Part shown: positions 39,956-48,244 of the stretch, in pieces
Position numbering within the stretch: position 1 is the first letter of the stretch
Layout of the letters: each line of letters begins with the position of its first letter
Source: Corynebacterium atrinae
GTDB lineage: Bacteria; Actinomycetota; Actinomycetes; Mycobacteriales; Mycobacteriaceae
DNA length: 64,000 nucleotides
Direction of reading: 5' to 3'
NCBI RefSeq assembly: GCF_030408455.1
Contig: NZ_CP046977.1
Location: forward strand, 1,798,001 to 1,862,000
The notes under the pieces: generated by a model
The model's input: only the letters and a program-made list of their open reading frames with translations
Database searches by the model: none
What the model was told of the DNA's origin: nothing
Made by a program: the position numbers and the translations under genes

Positions 39956-40747
39956 ATGGCAGACGATAAGCAGAAAGCGGCGATGAAGGCCGCCAAATCA
40001 GAGGAGAGGGCCGCTAAGCGGGCGAAGCGTAAGCAAACGTGGAGCCAGTTCTGGGAGGCCTTCAACCTGCAGCGCAAGCAGGACAAGAAGCTCATCCCGT
40101 TGATGCTCCTCGCGATCGTCGGCATGGGCTTGGCGTTCTTCCTCATCGGCCTGCTGTTTAAAGGCCAATGGTTCATGCTCTCGCTGGGCATCGGCCTTGG
40201 CTTCGTGCTGGCCATGTACATCTTCTCTAAGCGCCTCGAAGGCTCGATGTATGACCGAGTGGGCGATACCCCGGGTGCCGCCGGTTGGACTCTGGAGAAC
40301 ATGCGCAACACCGTCGGCATCGTCTGGCACACCAAGACTGCTGTGGCAATGAACACTCACATGGATACAGTCCACCGCGTCGTGGGTAACCCCGGCGTGG
40401 TGCTCGTCGGCGAGGGTGAGCCGCACCGTGTCAAGCCCTTGATGAATCAACAGAAGAAGCGCATCAACCGCTTGGCCGGAGATGTGCCGATCTATGAGGT
40501 GCTCGTCGGCGAGGGTGAAGGCCAGGTCACCTTGAAGAAGCTGCAGCGTGAGCTGCTGAAACTTCCCCGTAACTATAAGAAGGACGAGGTCTACGCCGTC
40601 AACGCGAAGATCGAGGCCATGGATCGCATCGGCAGCGGCAACCCCGGCGCGGGTCTGCCGAAGGGGCCACTGCCCAAGGCAGCCAACATGAGTGGCATGA
40701 ATCGCCGCCTCAAGCGAGCCAACAAGGGTAAGGGCGGAAACACCTAA
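39956..40747 (+). CDS. DUF4191 membrane protein
   Basis: 263 residues. Basic N-terminal region (KAAKSEERAAKRAKRKQTW), two membrane helices near 48-68 and 72-92, then a soluble domain with MYDRVGDTPGAAGWTLENM and VVGNPGVVLVGEGEP, and a basic tail. DUF4191 genes follow lipA throughout the Actinobacteria; the function is unknown, a link to lipoate metabolism is suggested only by this synteny. Leaderless ATG. Confidence 0.85.
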   Translation: MADDKQKAAMKAAKSEERAAKRAKRKQTWSQFWEAFNLQRKQDKKLIPLMLLAIVGMGLAFFLIGLLFKGQWFMLSLGIGLGFVLAMYIFSKRLEGSMYDRVGDTPGAAGWTLENMRNTVGIVWHTKTAVAMNTHMDTVHRVVGNPGVVLVGEGEPHRVKPLMNQQKKRINRLAGDVPIYEVLVGEGEGQVTLKKLQRELLKLPRNYKKDEVYAVNAKIEAMDRIGSGNPGAGLPKGPLPKAANMSGMNRRLKRANKGKGGNT

Positions 40748-40778
40748 ACGTCCAATCGTGCCCGTTTTATGCTGTGAT

Positions 40779-40812
40779 GCCCCCGATTATCCCCACTTTT
40801 GGGGACGGGGGC
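40779..40812 (+). terminator. GC hairpin between DUF4191 gene and permease gene
   Basis: GCCCCCG-ATTA-TCCCCA pairs with TGGGGA-CGGGGGC around a CTTT loop. No T tract follows; weak terminator or RNA structure. Confidence 0.4.
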
Positions 40813-40851
40813 GTACTGCTTATCACTGAGGTATCTGGCAACATGGTCTAA

Positions 40852-42471
40852 GTGAACATTTTCGTCGAGAGCCCCTTGTTGGCTCTTCTCGTCATCATGG
40901 CTGTGGGCCTGTTGTTCGGCCGCGTACGCATCTTTGGCTTTCGCCTAGGCGTCGCGGCCGTCCTTTTCGTTGGCCTGGTCATGGCTGCAATCGAGCCTGC
41001 TATCCAGATCCCCTCCCTCATCTACATTGTCGGACTATCGCTGTTCGTCTACACGATCGGCCTCGAGTCCGGACACGACTTCTTTGCCAACTTCCGTTCC
41101 AAAGGTCTGCGCAATAATCTCCTCGCGGTGCTTGCCTTCGCCGTCATTTCGGCGGTGACCTACGGATTGGTCAAGCTGTTCGGCCTGCATGGTGTCACAG
41201 GTACCGGTATGTTTACCGGCGCCCTCACCAACACCCCGGCCATGGCAGCCGTTGTCGAGGCCCTGCCCACGATCTACACGGATGCGGGCGAGCTGAAGTC
41301 GGTGGAGGCGCTCCCGCTGGTGGCCTACTCGCTGGCATATCCGCTCGGCGTGCTGTTGGTCATCCTCACCATCGCCTTCTTGGGCAAGCTATGGAAGGTC
41401 GACTACGACCAGGAAGCCCTTGAGCATGGCGTGGCGGTCCAGGAGCTATACACTCGCCGGATCTTGGTTAAACGCGACGACCTCCACGCCATTGCCGAAT
41501 TGCCGGAAGATCTCAACCTCTCAGTCATCGTCTCCCGGCTGGAGCGCGACGGCGAGCAACGCATCCCCTCCCAGTCGGCTTGGGCGAAGCAGGGAGACAT
41601 CCTCTCCGTCGTCGGCACCGAGGAAGAGCTGGAGCGCGCCGCAGAGCTGCTCGGCGAGGCCCTGCCCGGCGATCCCTTCCACGGCCATGACCTGGACTAC
41701 CGCCGCATCTTCGTGTCCAACAATGACCTCGTGGGCATCCCCCTGGCGAAGCTGCGGCCGCAACTGTCCGGCCTGCTCATCACCCGCGTGCGCCGCGGCG
41801 ATCACGACATGATCGCCACCCCGGACACCATCTTGCAGCTCGGCGACCGCGTGCGCGTTGTCTCCGCACATAACCGCATGGGCAAGGTCACCCGCCTGTT
41901 CGGCGACTCCTATCGGCGGCTTTCCGACGTCAATTTGTTCCCCCTCGTTGCCGGTCTCGCCATCGGCGTGGCGGTGGGCATGATCGCCATCCCGATCCCT
42001 GGCGGCGCCGAGCTCAAGCTCGGTAGCGCGGGCGGCCCCCTCATCGTGGCCCTCATCCTGGGTGCGATCGGGCGCTCGGGAAAGATCGTGTGGCAGGTCC
42101 CCTACGGGGCGAACTTGGCCCTGCGGCAGATGGGTATCGCGCTGTTCCTTGCGGCGATTGGCACGACCGCCGGCGCCGGGTTCCGCGACGCGCTCTCCGA
42201 CCCGGTCTCGCTCACCATCATCGCCGCCGGCGGGCTGGTGACGTTCATCCTCTCGGTGTTCGTCATGGTCGTCGGCTACAAGATCATGAAGCTATCCTTC
42301 GGCGAGACCGCGGGCGTTCTCGCGGGTATCCAAACGCAGCCTGCCGTGCTGGCCTATCTTTCCGATACAGCCAAGAACGAGCTGCCCGCCATGGGCTACA
42401 CCTCGGTGTACCCGGTGTCGATGGTGCTGAAGATCATCGCCGCCCAGGTGCTGCTGATCCTGTTGATCTAG
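40852..42471 (+). CDS. sucE1: AspT/YbjL-family permease, succinate exporter type
   Basis: 539 residues. Two blocks of five membrane helices (about 4-165 and 360-538) around a cytosolic region with two TrkA-C (RCK_C) domains near 205-350, the layout of the aspartate:alanine exchanger superfamily. The C. glutamicum gene in this position (next to lipBA and DUF4191) is the succinate exporter SucE. Start GTG 40852; no clear ribosome binding site. The product would excrete dicarboxylates under low oxygen. Confidence 0.82.
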   Translation: MNIFVESPLLALLVIMAVGLLFGRVRIFGFRLGVAAVLFVGLVMAAIEPAIQIPSLIYIVGLSLFVYTIGLESGHDFFANFRSKGLRNNLLAVLAFAVISAVTYGLVKLFGLHGVTGTGMFTGALTNTPAMAAVVEALPTIYTDAGELKSVEALPLVAYSLAYPLGVLLVILTIAFLGKLWKVDYDQEALEHGVAVQELYTRRILVKRDDLHAIAELPEDLNLSVIVSRLERDGEQRIPSQSAWAKQGDILSVVGTEEELERAAELLGEALPGDPFHGHDLDYRRIFVSNNDLVGIPLAKLRPQLSGLLITRVRRGDHDMIATPDTILQLGDRVRVVSAHNRMGKVTRLFGDSYRRLSDVNLFPLVAGLAIGVAVGMIAIPIPGGAELKLGSAGGPLIVALILGAIGRSGKIVWQVPYGANLALRQMGIALFLAAIGTTAGAGFRDALSDPVSLTIIAAGGLVTFILSVFVMVVGYKIMKLSFGETAGVLAGIQTQPAVLAYLSDTAKNELPAMGYTSVYPVSMVLKIIAAQVLLILLI

Positions 42472-42477
42472 CCTGCG

Positions 42478-42954
42478 TTAGCCGCGGATGACGGCCGTGC
42501 CGGTGGCACGGTCGTGGAGCCCGCGGCCGTCGGAATCCACCATCGCGGCGGGCAGAACCAAGGCGGTGAGCAGAGTGCGCGCGACGGCGCGCCACAGGCC
42601 CACGCGGGCCCCACCGACGTCGACCCGGGCAACTCCCATGCCGAGAGCGATGTGCCCCGGTGTGCGGGAGAACAGCCACCCGCAAACAATGCCCAGGATG
42701 ACCCAGAAGATGAGGGTGACCGTGGCGACGTCGCCAAGCGACGAAGAAAAACGCACGAAGACGATGGCGAACATCCAGCAGATGAACCAATCGATGGCCA
42801 CACCGACGGCGCGGCGGGCGACAGATGCCAAGGAGCTCGGTCCTGTGGCGGGCAATCCCAGCTTCTCGCCGGGCCATTGGCCGGGGGCAAAGGGGTCGTC
42901 GTGTTCGCCGGGGATCTGCGGGCCGTCGAGCCAGCTGCGCTTGGGGTTTGCCAT
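42478..42954 (-). CDS. RDD-family membrane protein
   Basis: 158 residues with an RDD domain: RRAVGVAIDWFICWMF (the Arg-Asp pair), a second helix, and GMGVARVDVGGARVGLWRAVART followed by a final hydrophobic segment. Unknown function; often near glnA in corynebacteria. ATG 42954, with TAGGCT ending 7 nt before it. Convergent with the permease gene (6-bp gap). Confidence 0.83.
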   Translation of the reverse strand: MANPKRSWLDGPQIPGEHDDPFAPGQWPGEKLGLPATGPSSLASVARRAVGVAIDWFICWMFAIVFVRFSSSLGDVATVTLIFWVILGIVCGWLFSRTPGHIALGMGVARVDVGGARVGLWRAVARTLLTALVLPAAMVDSDGRGLHDRATGTAVIRG

Positions 42955-42961
42955 GCCTGAA

Positions 42962-42967
42962 AGCCTA
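42962..42967 (-). promoter_or_regulatory. -10 TAGGCT, leaderless RDD gene
   Basis: TAGGCT on the minus strand, 7 nt, ATG 42954. Confidence 0.5.
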
Positions 42968-43013
42968 GCGGGAGCCTTCGCATAGTTCGAATGAGTGATT
43001 ACCCCCACTCCGC

Positions 43014-43047
43014 TTGACAATAAAATCGGTCGATCGACTAATATTAT
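43014..43047 (+). promoter_or_regulatory. glnA promoter with central palindrome
   Basis: TTGACA (43014-43019), 19 bp, TAATAT (43039-43044). The spacer carries the palindrome GTCGATCGAC (43029-43038). Its place between -35 and -10 suits repressor binding. It only partly resembles the AmtR site, so the regulator is open. Confidence 0.55.
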
Positions 43048-43106
43048 CTCCAGCGCCTGTAGCATGGGTGTCAGCTCAACAGATTGTCTACCAACGAGGA
43101 GCCACC

Positions 43107-44543
43107 ATGGCCTTTAAGTCCATCGAAGAAGTAGTCAAGTTCATCAAGGATGAAAACGTCGAATTCCTCGACGTTCGCTTCACCGATGTCCCCGGCATCG
43201 AACAGCACTTCACCATCCCCGCTGAACTCTTCGACGAGGAAGCCGCCGAGGAAGGCCTCGCATTCGACGGCTCCTCAGTCCGTGGCTTCACGACGATCGA
43301 CGAGTCCGACATGAACCTCCTGCCGGACATTGCCACCGCGCGGCTCGACCCCTTCCGCAAGGCGAAGACCCTCAACATGAAGTTCTTCGTGCACGACCCC
43401 TTCACCCGTGAGCCCTTCTCCCGCGACCCGCGCAACGTTGCCCGCAAGGCCGAGGAGTACTTGGCATCCACCGGCATCGCCGACACCTGCTTCTTCGGCG
43501 CCGAGGCGGAGTTCTACCTCTTCGACTCCGTCCGCTACTCCGCCGACATCAACTCCAGCTTCTACGAGGTCGACTCCGACGAGGGCTGGTGGAACCGCGG
43601 CGAGGAGTACAACCTCGACGGCTCCCGCAACCTCGGCTACAAGACCCGCGTCAAGGGCGGCTACTTCCCCGTCCCGCCGTACGACACCACGACTGATATC
43701 CGCGACGAGATGGTCCGCCACCTCCGCTCCGCCGGCTTCGACCTCGAGCGCTTCCACCACGAGGTGGGCACCGGCGGCCAGCAGGAAATCAACTACAAGT
43801 TCAACACTCTCCTGCACGCAGCCGATGACCTGCAGTCCTTCAAGTACATCGTGAAGAACACCGCTGTGGCGAACGCGAAGTCCGCCACTTTCATGCCCAA
43901 GCCACTCGCCGGTGACAACGGCTCCGGTATGCACGCCCACCAGTCCCTGTGGAAGGACGGCAAGCCGCTGTTCCATGACGAGTCCGGCTACGCTGGCCTG
44001 TCCGACATCGCCCGCTACTACATCGGCGGCATCCTCCACCACGCCGGCGCGGTCCTGGCCTTCACCAACCCGACGCTGAACTCCTACCACCGTCTGGTCC
44101 CCGGCTTCGAAGCCCCGATCAACCTCGTGTACTCGCAGCGCAACCGTTCCGCCGCCGTGCGCATCCCGATCACCGGTTCCAACCCGAAGGCCAAGCGCAT
44201 CGAGTTCCGCGCCCCGGACCCCTCCGGCAACCCCTACTTCGGCTTCGCCGCCATGATGCTCGCCGGCCTCGACGGCATCAAGAACCGCATCGAGCCGCAC
44301 GCCCCCGTGGACAAGGACCTCTACGAGCTCCCGCCGGAGGAAGCAGCCTCCATCCCGCAGGCACCGACCTCCCTCGAAGCCTCCCTGGCAGCCCTGCAGG
44401 AAGACTCCGAGTTCCTCACCGAAGGCGACGTCTTCACCGAGGACCTCATCGACACCTACGTCAAGTTCAAGTACGACAACGAGATCTCCCCGTCGCGCCT
44501 GCGCCCGACGCCGCTCGAGTTCGAGATGTACTACGACTGCTAG
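43107..44543 (+). CDS. glnA: Glutamine synthetase type I
   Basis: 478 residues, dodecameric GSI-beta type. Motifs [19 protein letters not shown], the ATP region [16 protein letters not shown], and the adenylylation site Tyr in [11 protein letters not shown]. It makes glutamine from glutamate and ammonia and is inactivated by adenylylation by GlnE, encoded 17 kb away in this window. Start ATG 43107 with ACGAGGAG upstream; the longer frame begins before the promoter and is excluded. Confidence 0.95.
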   Translation: MAFKSIEEVVKFIKDENVEFLDVRFTDVPGIEQHFTIPAELFDEEAAEEGLAFDGSSVRGFTTIDESDMNLLPDIATARLDPFRKAKTLNMKFFVHDPFTREPFSRDPRNVARKAEEYLASTGIADTCFFGAEAEFYLFDSVRYSADINSSFYEVDSDEGWWNRGEEYNLDGSRNLGYKTRVKGGYFPVPPYDTTTDIRDEMVRHLRSAGFDLERFHHEVGTGGQQEINYKFNTLLHAADDLQSFKYIVKNTAVANAKSATFMPKPLAGDNGSGMHAHQSLWKDGKPLFHDESGYAGLSDIARYYIGGILHHAGAVLAFTNPTLNSYHRLVPGFEAPINLVYSQRNRSAAVRIPITGSNPKAKRIEFRAPDPSGNPYFGFAAMMLAGLDGIKNRIEPHAPVDKDLYELPPEEAASIPQAPTSLEASLAALQEDSEFLTEGDVFTEDLIDTYVKFKYDNEISPSRLRPTPLEFEMYYDC

Positions 44544-44577
44544 GAGGGACTGCTTAGCCGCGGCCCCACATGCTCCT

Positions 44578-44625
44578 GCAAGGCCCCGCCTCCCACCGTC
44601 TCCGCGGTGTGAAGCGGGGCCTTGC
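44578..44625 (+). terminator. Terminator of glnA
   Basis: Perfect 12-bp stem GCAAGGCCCCGC (44578-44589) with GCGGGGCCTTGC (44614-44625); the loop holds a second stem CACCG/CGGTG. T tract weak. Confidence 0.8.
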
Positions 44626-44648
44626 GTCTATAGGTTCGGACAGCAGCA

Positions 44649-44808
44649 AACCCACTGGCGGTGGCGCGCTACTCGGTCCGACTAGCGCTTGCTGTGATTT
44701 CACCATAGTGAAACGGGTCCCTTCATCCGCCCTGGAGCGCCTGAGACGAGTCGTTTCTACGGGGTGATATCACGCCTACAGAGGGTTCCCATCGCTGACA
44801 GCCCTTGA
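44649..44808. repeat. Structured direct repeat, copy A
   Basis: About 160 bp that recur at 45900-46056. The first 60 bp after 44654 are identical in both copies. Internal hairpins: GCGCTA-C-TCGG-T-CCGA-C-TAGCGC (44666-44688) and TTTCAC-CATA-GTGAAA (44698-44713), enclosed by GGCGG (44657-44661) and CCGCC (44727-44731). GTGATATCAC lies further on (44764-44773). Copy A ends at the promoter of the SRPBCC gene. Confidence 0.9.
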
Positions 44809-44851
44809 CGCCATTAACTAACAGTGTTAGCTTCAGAACTAACACTGTTAG
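44805..44851 (+). promoter_or_regulatory. SRPBCC gene promoter with double TetR-type operator
   Basis: TTGACG (44805-44810), 17 bp, TAGCTT (44828-44833). Two palindromes flank and overlap the -10: CTAACAGTGTTAG (44818-44830) and CTAACACTGTTAG (44839-44851), centres 21 bp apart, so on the same face of the helix. The tetR gene two positions on is the likely source of the repressor. Confidence 0.8.
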
Positions 44852-44866
44852 TCATAGGAGGCTGCC

Positions 44867-45379
44867 ATGAGAACCCGCACCATCATCACCCTTTCCGTCA
44901 CCGGTCTTTGTGTTGCCACCGCGACGGCCGGATTCCTAATTCCCTACCGCGTAGAACAACGCGCCACTGCCACCGCGTCGCGCGAGCAGGCATGGGAAGT
45001 CATCACTGATTTGCCCGGACACGTGGATTGGAACCCGCACACTGTTGAATTGTCGGGAACGCCTGCAGTCGGCGAGACTTTACTCAATCGCACCCAGTCC
45101 AGTGGGACAGAATTCACCTTCCGGCCGGTTGTCCTCGTGGCCAAATCTGGGCAGGAGCTGCGCTGGCGAGGAACTACACTGATGAGAGGCATCGCGGACG
45201 GGGAACACTATTTCCGGATCGACCCAGGTCCCAGACCAGGGACCGTGACCATCGTCCAGGGCGAAGAGTTTCGAGGAGCCGCCGTGATGCTACTGCGGCC
45301 CTTCTTCAATCTCGAGGAGGAATTCGCCACCAGCACCGAAGCGCTGGCGGCGGCCATCACCGACCACGCCCACAGGTAG
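44867..45379 (+). CDS. SRPBCC-fold membrane-anchored protein
   Basis: 170 residues. A short basic start and one membrane helix (about 5-24), then an SRPBCC (START/polyketide cyclase-like) domain with REQAWEVITDLPGHVDWNP and a C-terminal amphipathic helix. Such folds bind hydrophobic ligands; the ligand is not deducible. AGGAGG at 44856-44861, 5 nt before ATG. Controlled by the double operator upstream; tetR begins 9 bp after its stop. The cassette lies between two direct repeats, a sign of acquisition or duplication. Confidence 0.78.
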   Translation: MRTRTIITLSVTGLCVATATAGFLIPYRVEQRATATASREQAWEVITDLPGHVDWNPHTVELSGTPAVGETLLNRTQSSGTEFTFRPVVLVAKSGQELRWRGTTLMRGIADGEHYFRIDPGPRPGTVTIVQGEEFRGAAVMLLRPFFNLEEEFATSTEALAAAITDHAHR

Positions 45380-45382
45380 ATT
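45377..45382 (+). promoter_or_regulatory. -10 TAGATT overlapping the SRPBCC stop
   Basis: TAGATT starts with the stop codon of the SRPBCC gene and ends 6 nt before ATG 45389: possible leaderless tetR transcript independent of the operator. Confidence 0.45.
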
Positions 45383-45388
45383 TTGAGT

Positions 45389-45901
45389 ATGGATCGCCCC
45401 ACACCCCAGCCCCTCACTCACCGGACCGCTGCGATCATCTCTGTGGCGCGAGAGATGCTTGAGGAAACAGGCTGGGAGACTCTGACGATGCGCCGCCTGG
45501 CCGAGCGTGTGGGAATGAAGGCACCGTCGCTATACAACCACGTTGCCAACAAGGAGGAGCTGGGAACCATCATTCTCACGCAATCCTTCTTCCAGATGGG
45601 CGACGCACTGTGGGAGGCAACGACAGTCGCGAATCTGCTTGACCGCTACCGCACTCAAGCAACGCGACATCCGCATCACTATCGGTTAGCAACTACCGGC
45701 CCCCTTGAGCGCTCAGCACTTCCCCCCGGGCTGGAGGATTGGTCGGGCGCCCCATTCGCCCGGGTCACCGGCGATCCGCTCAAGGCGCAGAGCCTGTTTG
45801 CCTCGACACACGGGCTAGCAATCCTCGAGATCGATGGCCGTTTCCCGCCAGGCTCCCCGATCGACGATCTATGGGAGCAAACAGCAGAGATCTACCGCTA
45901 A
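45389..45901 (+). CDS. TetR-family transcriptional regulator
   Basis: 170 residues. N-terminal TetR HTH: HRTAAIISVAREMLEETGWE, then TMRRLAERVGMKAPSLYNHVANKEEL. The C-terminal ligand domain ends with the LAILEIDGRFPP type motif of the TetR-C/WHG group. Likely represses the SRPBCC gene through the CTAACA-TGTTAG sites. ATG 45389; TTG 45383 is an alternative. Its stop codon is where repeat copy B begins. Confidence 0.83.
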   Translation: MDRPTPQPLTHRTAAIISVAREMLEETGWETLTMRRLAERVGMKAPSLYNHVANKEELGTIILTQSFFQMGDALWEATTVANLLDRYRTQATRHPHHYRLATTGPLERSALPPGLEDWSGAPFARVTGDPLKAQSLFASTHGLAILEIDGRFPPGSPIDDLWEQTAEIYR

Positions 45902-46056
45902 CCTACTGGCGGTGGCGCGCTACTCGGTCCGACTAGCGCTTGCTGTGATTTCACCATAGTGAAACAGACCCCCACATCCGCCCTGGAGCGCCTGAGACGA
46001 GCCCTTTCTACCGCGTGATCTCACGAACCGCAGGGACCCCATCCCTGACAGCCCGT
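45900..46056. repeat. Structured direct repeat, copy B
   Basis: Same orientation as copy A, offset 1251 bp. Both hairpins and the closing GGCGG (45908-45912)/CCGCC (45978-45982) are unchanged; the five substitutions within that 75-nt core all lie in the unpaired linker 45966-45974. The later palindrome reads CGTGATCTCACG. Beyond it the 242-bp gap before the CPBP gene shows nothing else. Confidence 0.9.
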
Positions 46057-46143
46057 TGCCAGCCGCCCCTCCCGACTCCCCCAGCGAGATTCCTTAATCT
46101 CACCTAAGTAAGTACACAGTTCTCTACTTGGGAGTCAACCACC

Positions 46144-46830
46144 TTGTTATCATCGCGCCTGCGCACGCCCCTGATCTACGCGGCAATCTATGTGCTGGTT
46201 TCTCAGCTTCTACCGCAAATCTTCGGGCTCTTCATCCCGAAGAGCACCACCGGCTTTTGGAACAGCCTCAATGTGGGAGGGTACTTCTTCCTCGCGATCT
46301 TGGCGGTGGTGATGTTTCGGGAGGTGTTCCGTGAGGCCCTGGCCGAGATAAAGAACCATCCGCTCAAGGTCCTAGGTCAGACGGCCATCGCGTTTGTGGC
46401 CATCTTTGCCATCTCGGCGTTGTTCCTGCTACTCAAGGGCACGGAGGGGGCGCCGACGGCGAACCAGGAGGCCGTGAACCAGTTCTTGGCCACCTCGGCG
46501 TTCGCCGTCATCATCGCGGTAATTCTGGGCCCGGTAGTGGAAGAGATCGTGTTCCGGGAGATTCTCATCGGCCGACTGAGCATCAAGTTCCCAGTGTGGT
46601 TGCTCAGCGTGGCGTCGGTGGTGTTGTTTAGCCTCATTCACCTGCGCAGCTTCACGCCCGCAGGCCTGATGGAGGCAGGTCAGTACATTGCGATTGGCGT
46701 CGTCATGACCGCGTTGTACCTGTTCAATGGTCGAAAGCTGGCTTATCCCCTTGTGGGCCACGCGGTGAATAACCTCGTGGCCACGGGGTTGAGCTTCGCG
46801 GCGATCTCGGCGCAGTCCGCCGCGGCTTAA
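46144..46830 (+). CDS. CPBP-family intramembrane metalloprotease
   Basis: 228 residues, six to seven helices with the ABI/CPBP motifs: VVEEIVFREIL (EEXXXR), FSLIHL and VGHAVNNLVA (His and Asn). Members process CAAX-like or other membrane proteins or act in bacteriocin immunity; the target is unknown. Start is the TTG at 46144, with GGGAG 9 nt upstream; no ATG or GTG fits better without losing the first helix. Follows repeat copy B. Confidence 0.8.
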   Translation: MLSSRLRTPLIYAAIYVLVSQLLPQIFGLFIPKSTTGFWNSLNVGGYFFLAILAVVMFREVFREALAEIKNHPLKVLGQTAIAFVAIFAISALFLLLKGTEGAPTANQEAVNQFLATSAFAVIIAVILGPVVEEIVFREILIGRLSIKFPVWLLSVASVVLFSLIHLRSFTPAGLMEAGQYIAIGVVMTALYLFNGRKLAYPLVGHAVNNLVATGLSFAAISAQSAAA

Positions 46831-46835
46831 GCCGC

Positions 46836-47396
46836 CTAGACGTTGGCGGACTCGGTGATAGCGGCAGCGTCGATAAGCTCGTCGGCGATGGCATTGACCC
46901 AGTCAATGCCCTGCTGACCCGGGGTAAAGACCATGTCGGGGAAGTGCTCGGTGAAGGAGAATTCGGCCTGGGCCGGGACGAGCTTCATTCCGACGCGTCC
47001 AACGATGTCGTGCCAGTGCGCGACGGAGGTGCGGGCGGCACCAGCACCGTAACCGATGAAGCCGACGGGCTTACCGGTCCACTCCTCAAACAGCTGATCA
47101 TAAGCATCCTTCATCGGGCCAGGAATGGAGGCGTTGTACTCCGGGGTGACGAAGATGAAGGCGTCGAATTGACCGATAAGTTCCGCCCAGGCGCGGGTCT
47201 TCGGGTCGGCGTAATCGCCGTTTTTGACCATGCGCGGGGGGTTGGCGGTCATGGGGTTAAGGTCTTGCTCCTTGAGGTCAACGAGCACGTACTCGTTGCC
47301 ATCGTGTCGAGCCTCAAGCTGCTCGATGGCCCACTGGCCGATGGTGATGCCGGAGCGTCCCTCACGGATGGAACCGACGAACACTGCGATCTTCAT
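46836..47396 (-). CDS. NADPH-dependent FMN reductase family protein
   Basis: 186 residues, flavodoxin-like fold: VFVGSIREGRSG binds the FMN phosphate, VTPEYNASIPGPMKDAYDQL is the family motif, GYGAGAARTS follows. Reduces quinones, azo compounds or FMN with NAD(P)H. ATG 47396 with GAGGAG 5 nt upstream; the longer frame is discarded. Convergent with the CPBP gene. Substrate unknown. Confidence 0.87.
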   Translation of the reverse strand: MKIAVFVGSIREGRSGITIGQWAIEQLEARHDGNEYVLVDLKEQDLNPMTANPPRMVKNGDYADPKTRAWAELIGQFDAFIFVTPEYNASIPGPMKDAYDQLFEEWTGKPVGFIGYGAGAARTSVAHWHDIVGRVGMKLVPAQAEFSFTEHFPDMVFTPGQQGIDWVNAIADELIDAAAITESANV

Positions 47397-47485
47397 GATT
47401 ACTCCTCTGTTTGTTGACTCGCCAACATTATCACTTGGTGTCGTATCCACAAAACAATCGTGAGCGACCTCACTTCGGCTAAAAA

Positions 47486-48244
47486 TTAGCACTCACGATA
47501 CGGATCATCGACGATCATTCCCGTCGATTCATGCAGCTCACCGAGGTTGTACGCCTCCCGCAGATTGTCAATCGTTAAGACCTGCTCCGGGGGCCCGAAA
47601 GCAACGACTCGGTTGGACATAAGGATGACATGGTCGGCTGCGCGCGCCTCATCCAGATCATGGGTGGTGTGGACAACCGTGCGGCCATCATCGGTCTCAT
47701 CGTGAATGATCTCATCGATCGTGCGAGCGGACACGAGATCGAGCCCGGTGAGCGGCTCATCGAGGAGCAACACGTCGTGTGATTGGGCGAGGCCTTGTGC
47801 AACATAGACGCGCTGGCGCTGCCCGCCGGACAGCTCTTCCAGGTGCCGACGGGCGAGATCGGTGACGCGCAAGCGGTCCATGACGGCGTCGATACGCTTT
47901 TTATCAGCGGCGTTTAGCCGCCCAAACCACCCCGACTGGGGATAGCGGCCCATGGAGACGATCTCGCGCACTGACAGTGGCACGCCCTCCGGGAAGCTCA
48001 CGGATTGCATGACGTAGCTAATGCGCCGTTTAGCCGCATCGGCCCGTCCCCCCAACACCACCAACTCGCCGCCGAGCGGCTCAATGAGCCCGCCGAGAGC
48101 GTGCAACAGCGTCGACTTGCCGGACCCATTGGGGCCGATGATGGCCGTGAGTTTGCCCGCTGGGATGGAAAAATCCGATGGCTGCACGGCGATGGTGCGG
48201 TCATAGCCCAGGCTCAGGTCGCGGGCGTGCGCGAATTCACTCAT
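47486..48244 (-). CDS. Metal ABC transporter, ATP-binding protein
   Basis: 252 residues with Walker A GPNGSGKST, signature LSGGQRQRVYVAQGLAQ, Walker B VLLLDEPLTGLD and switch His in TTHDLDEA. Third gene of a minus-strand metal import operon; its ATG overlaps the permease stop by 4 nt (ATGA). Energises uptake of a divalent metal, probably zinc. Confidence 0.9.
   Translation of the reverse strand: MSEFAHARDLSLGYDRTIAVQPSDFSIPAGKLTAIIGPNGSGKSTLLHALGGLIEPLGGELVVLGGRADAAKRRISYVMQSVSFPEGVPLSVREIVSMGRYPQSGWFGRLNAADKKRIDAVMDRLRVTDLARRHLEELSGGQRQRVYVAQGLAQSHDVLLLDEPLTGLDLVSARTIDEIIHDETDDGRTVVHTTHDLDEARAADHVILMSNRVVAFGPPEQVLTIDNLREAYNLGELHESTGMIVDDPYREC

Noticed and set aside
40779..40812. 6C-type regulatory RNA
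   Set aside because: C-rich hairpin is present, but the paired hairpins with C-rich loops that define the 6C motif are not.
44641..46143. Insertion sequence or composite transposon around the SRPBCC-tetR genes
   Set aside because: No transposase, and the flanking elements are direct, lack terminal inverted repeats and no target-site duplication is visible.
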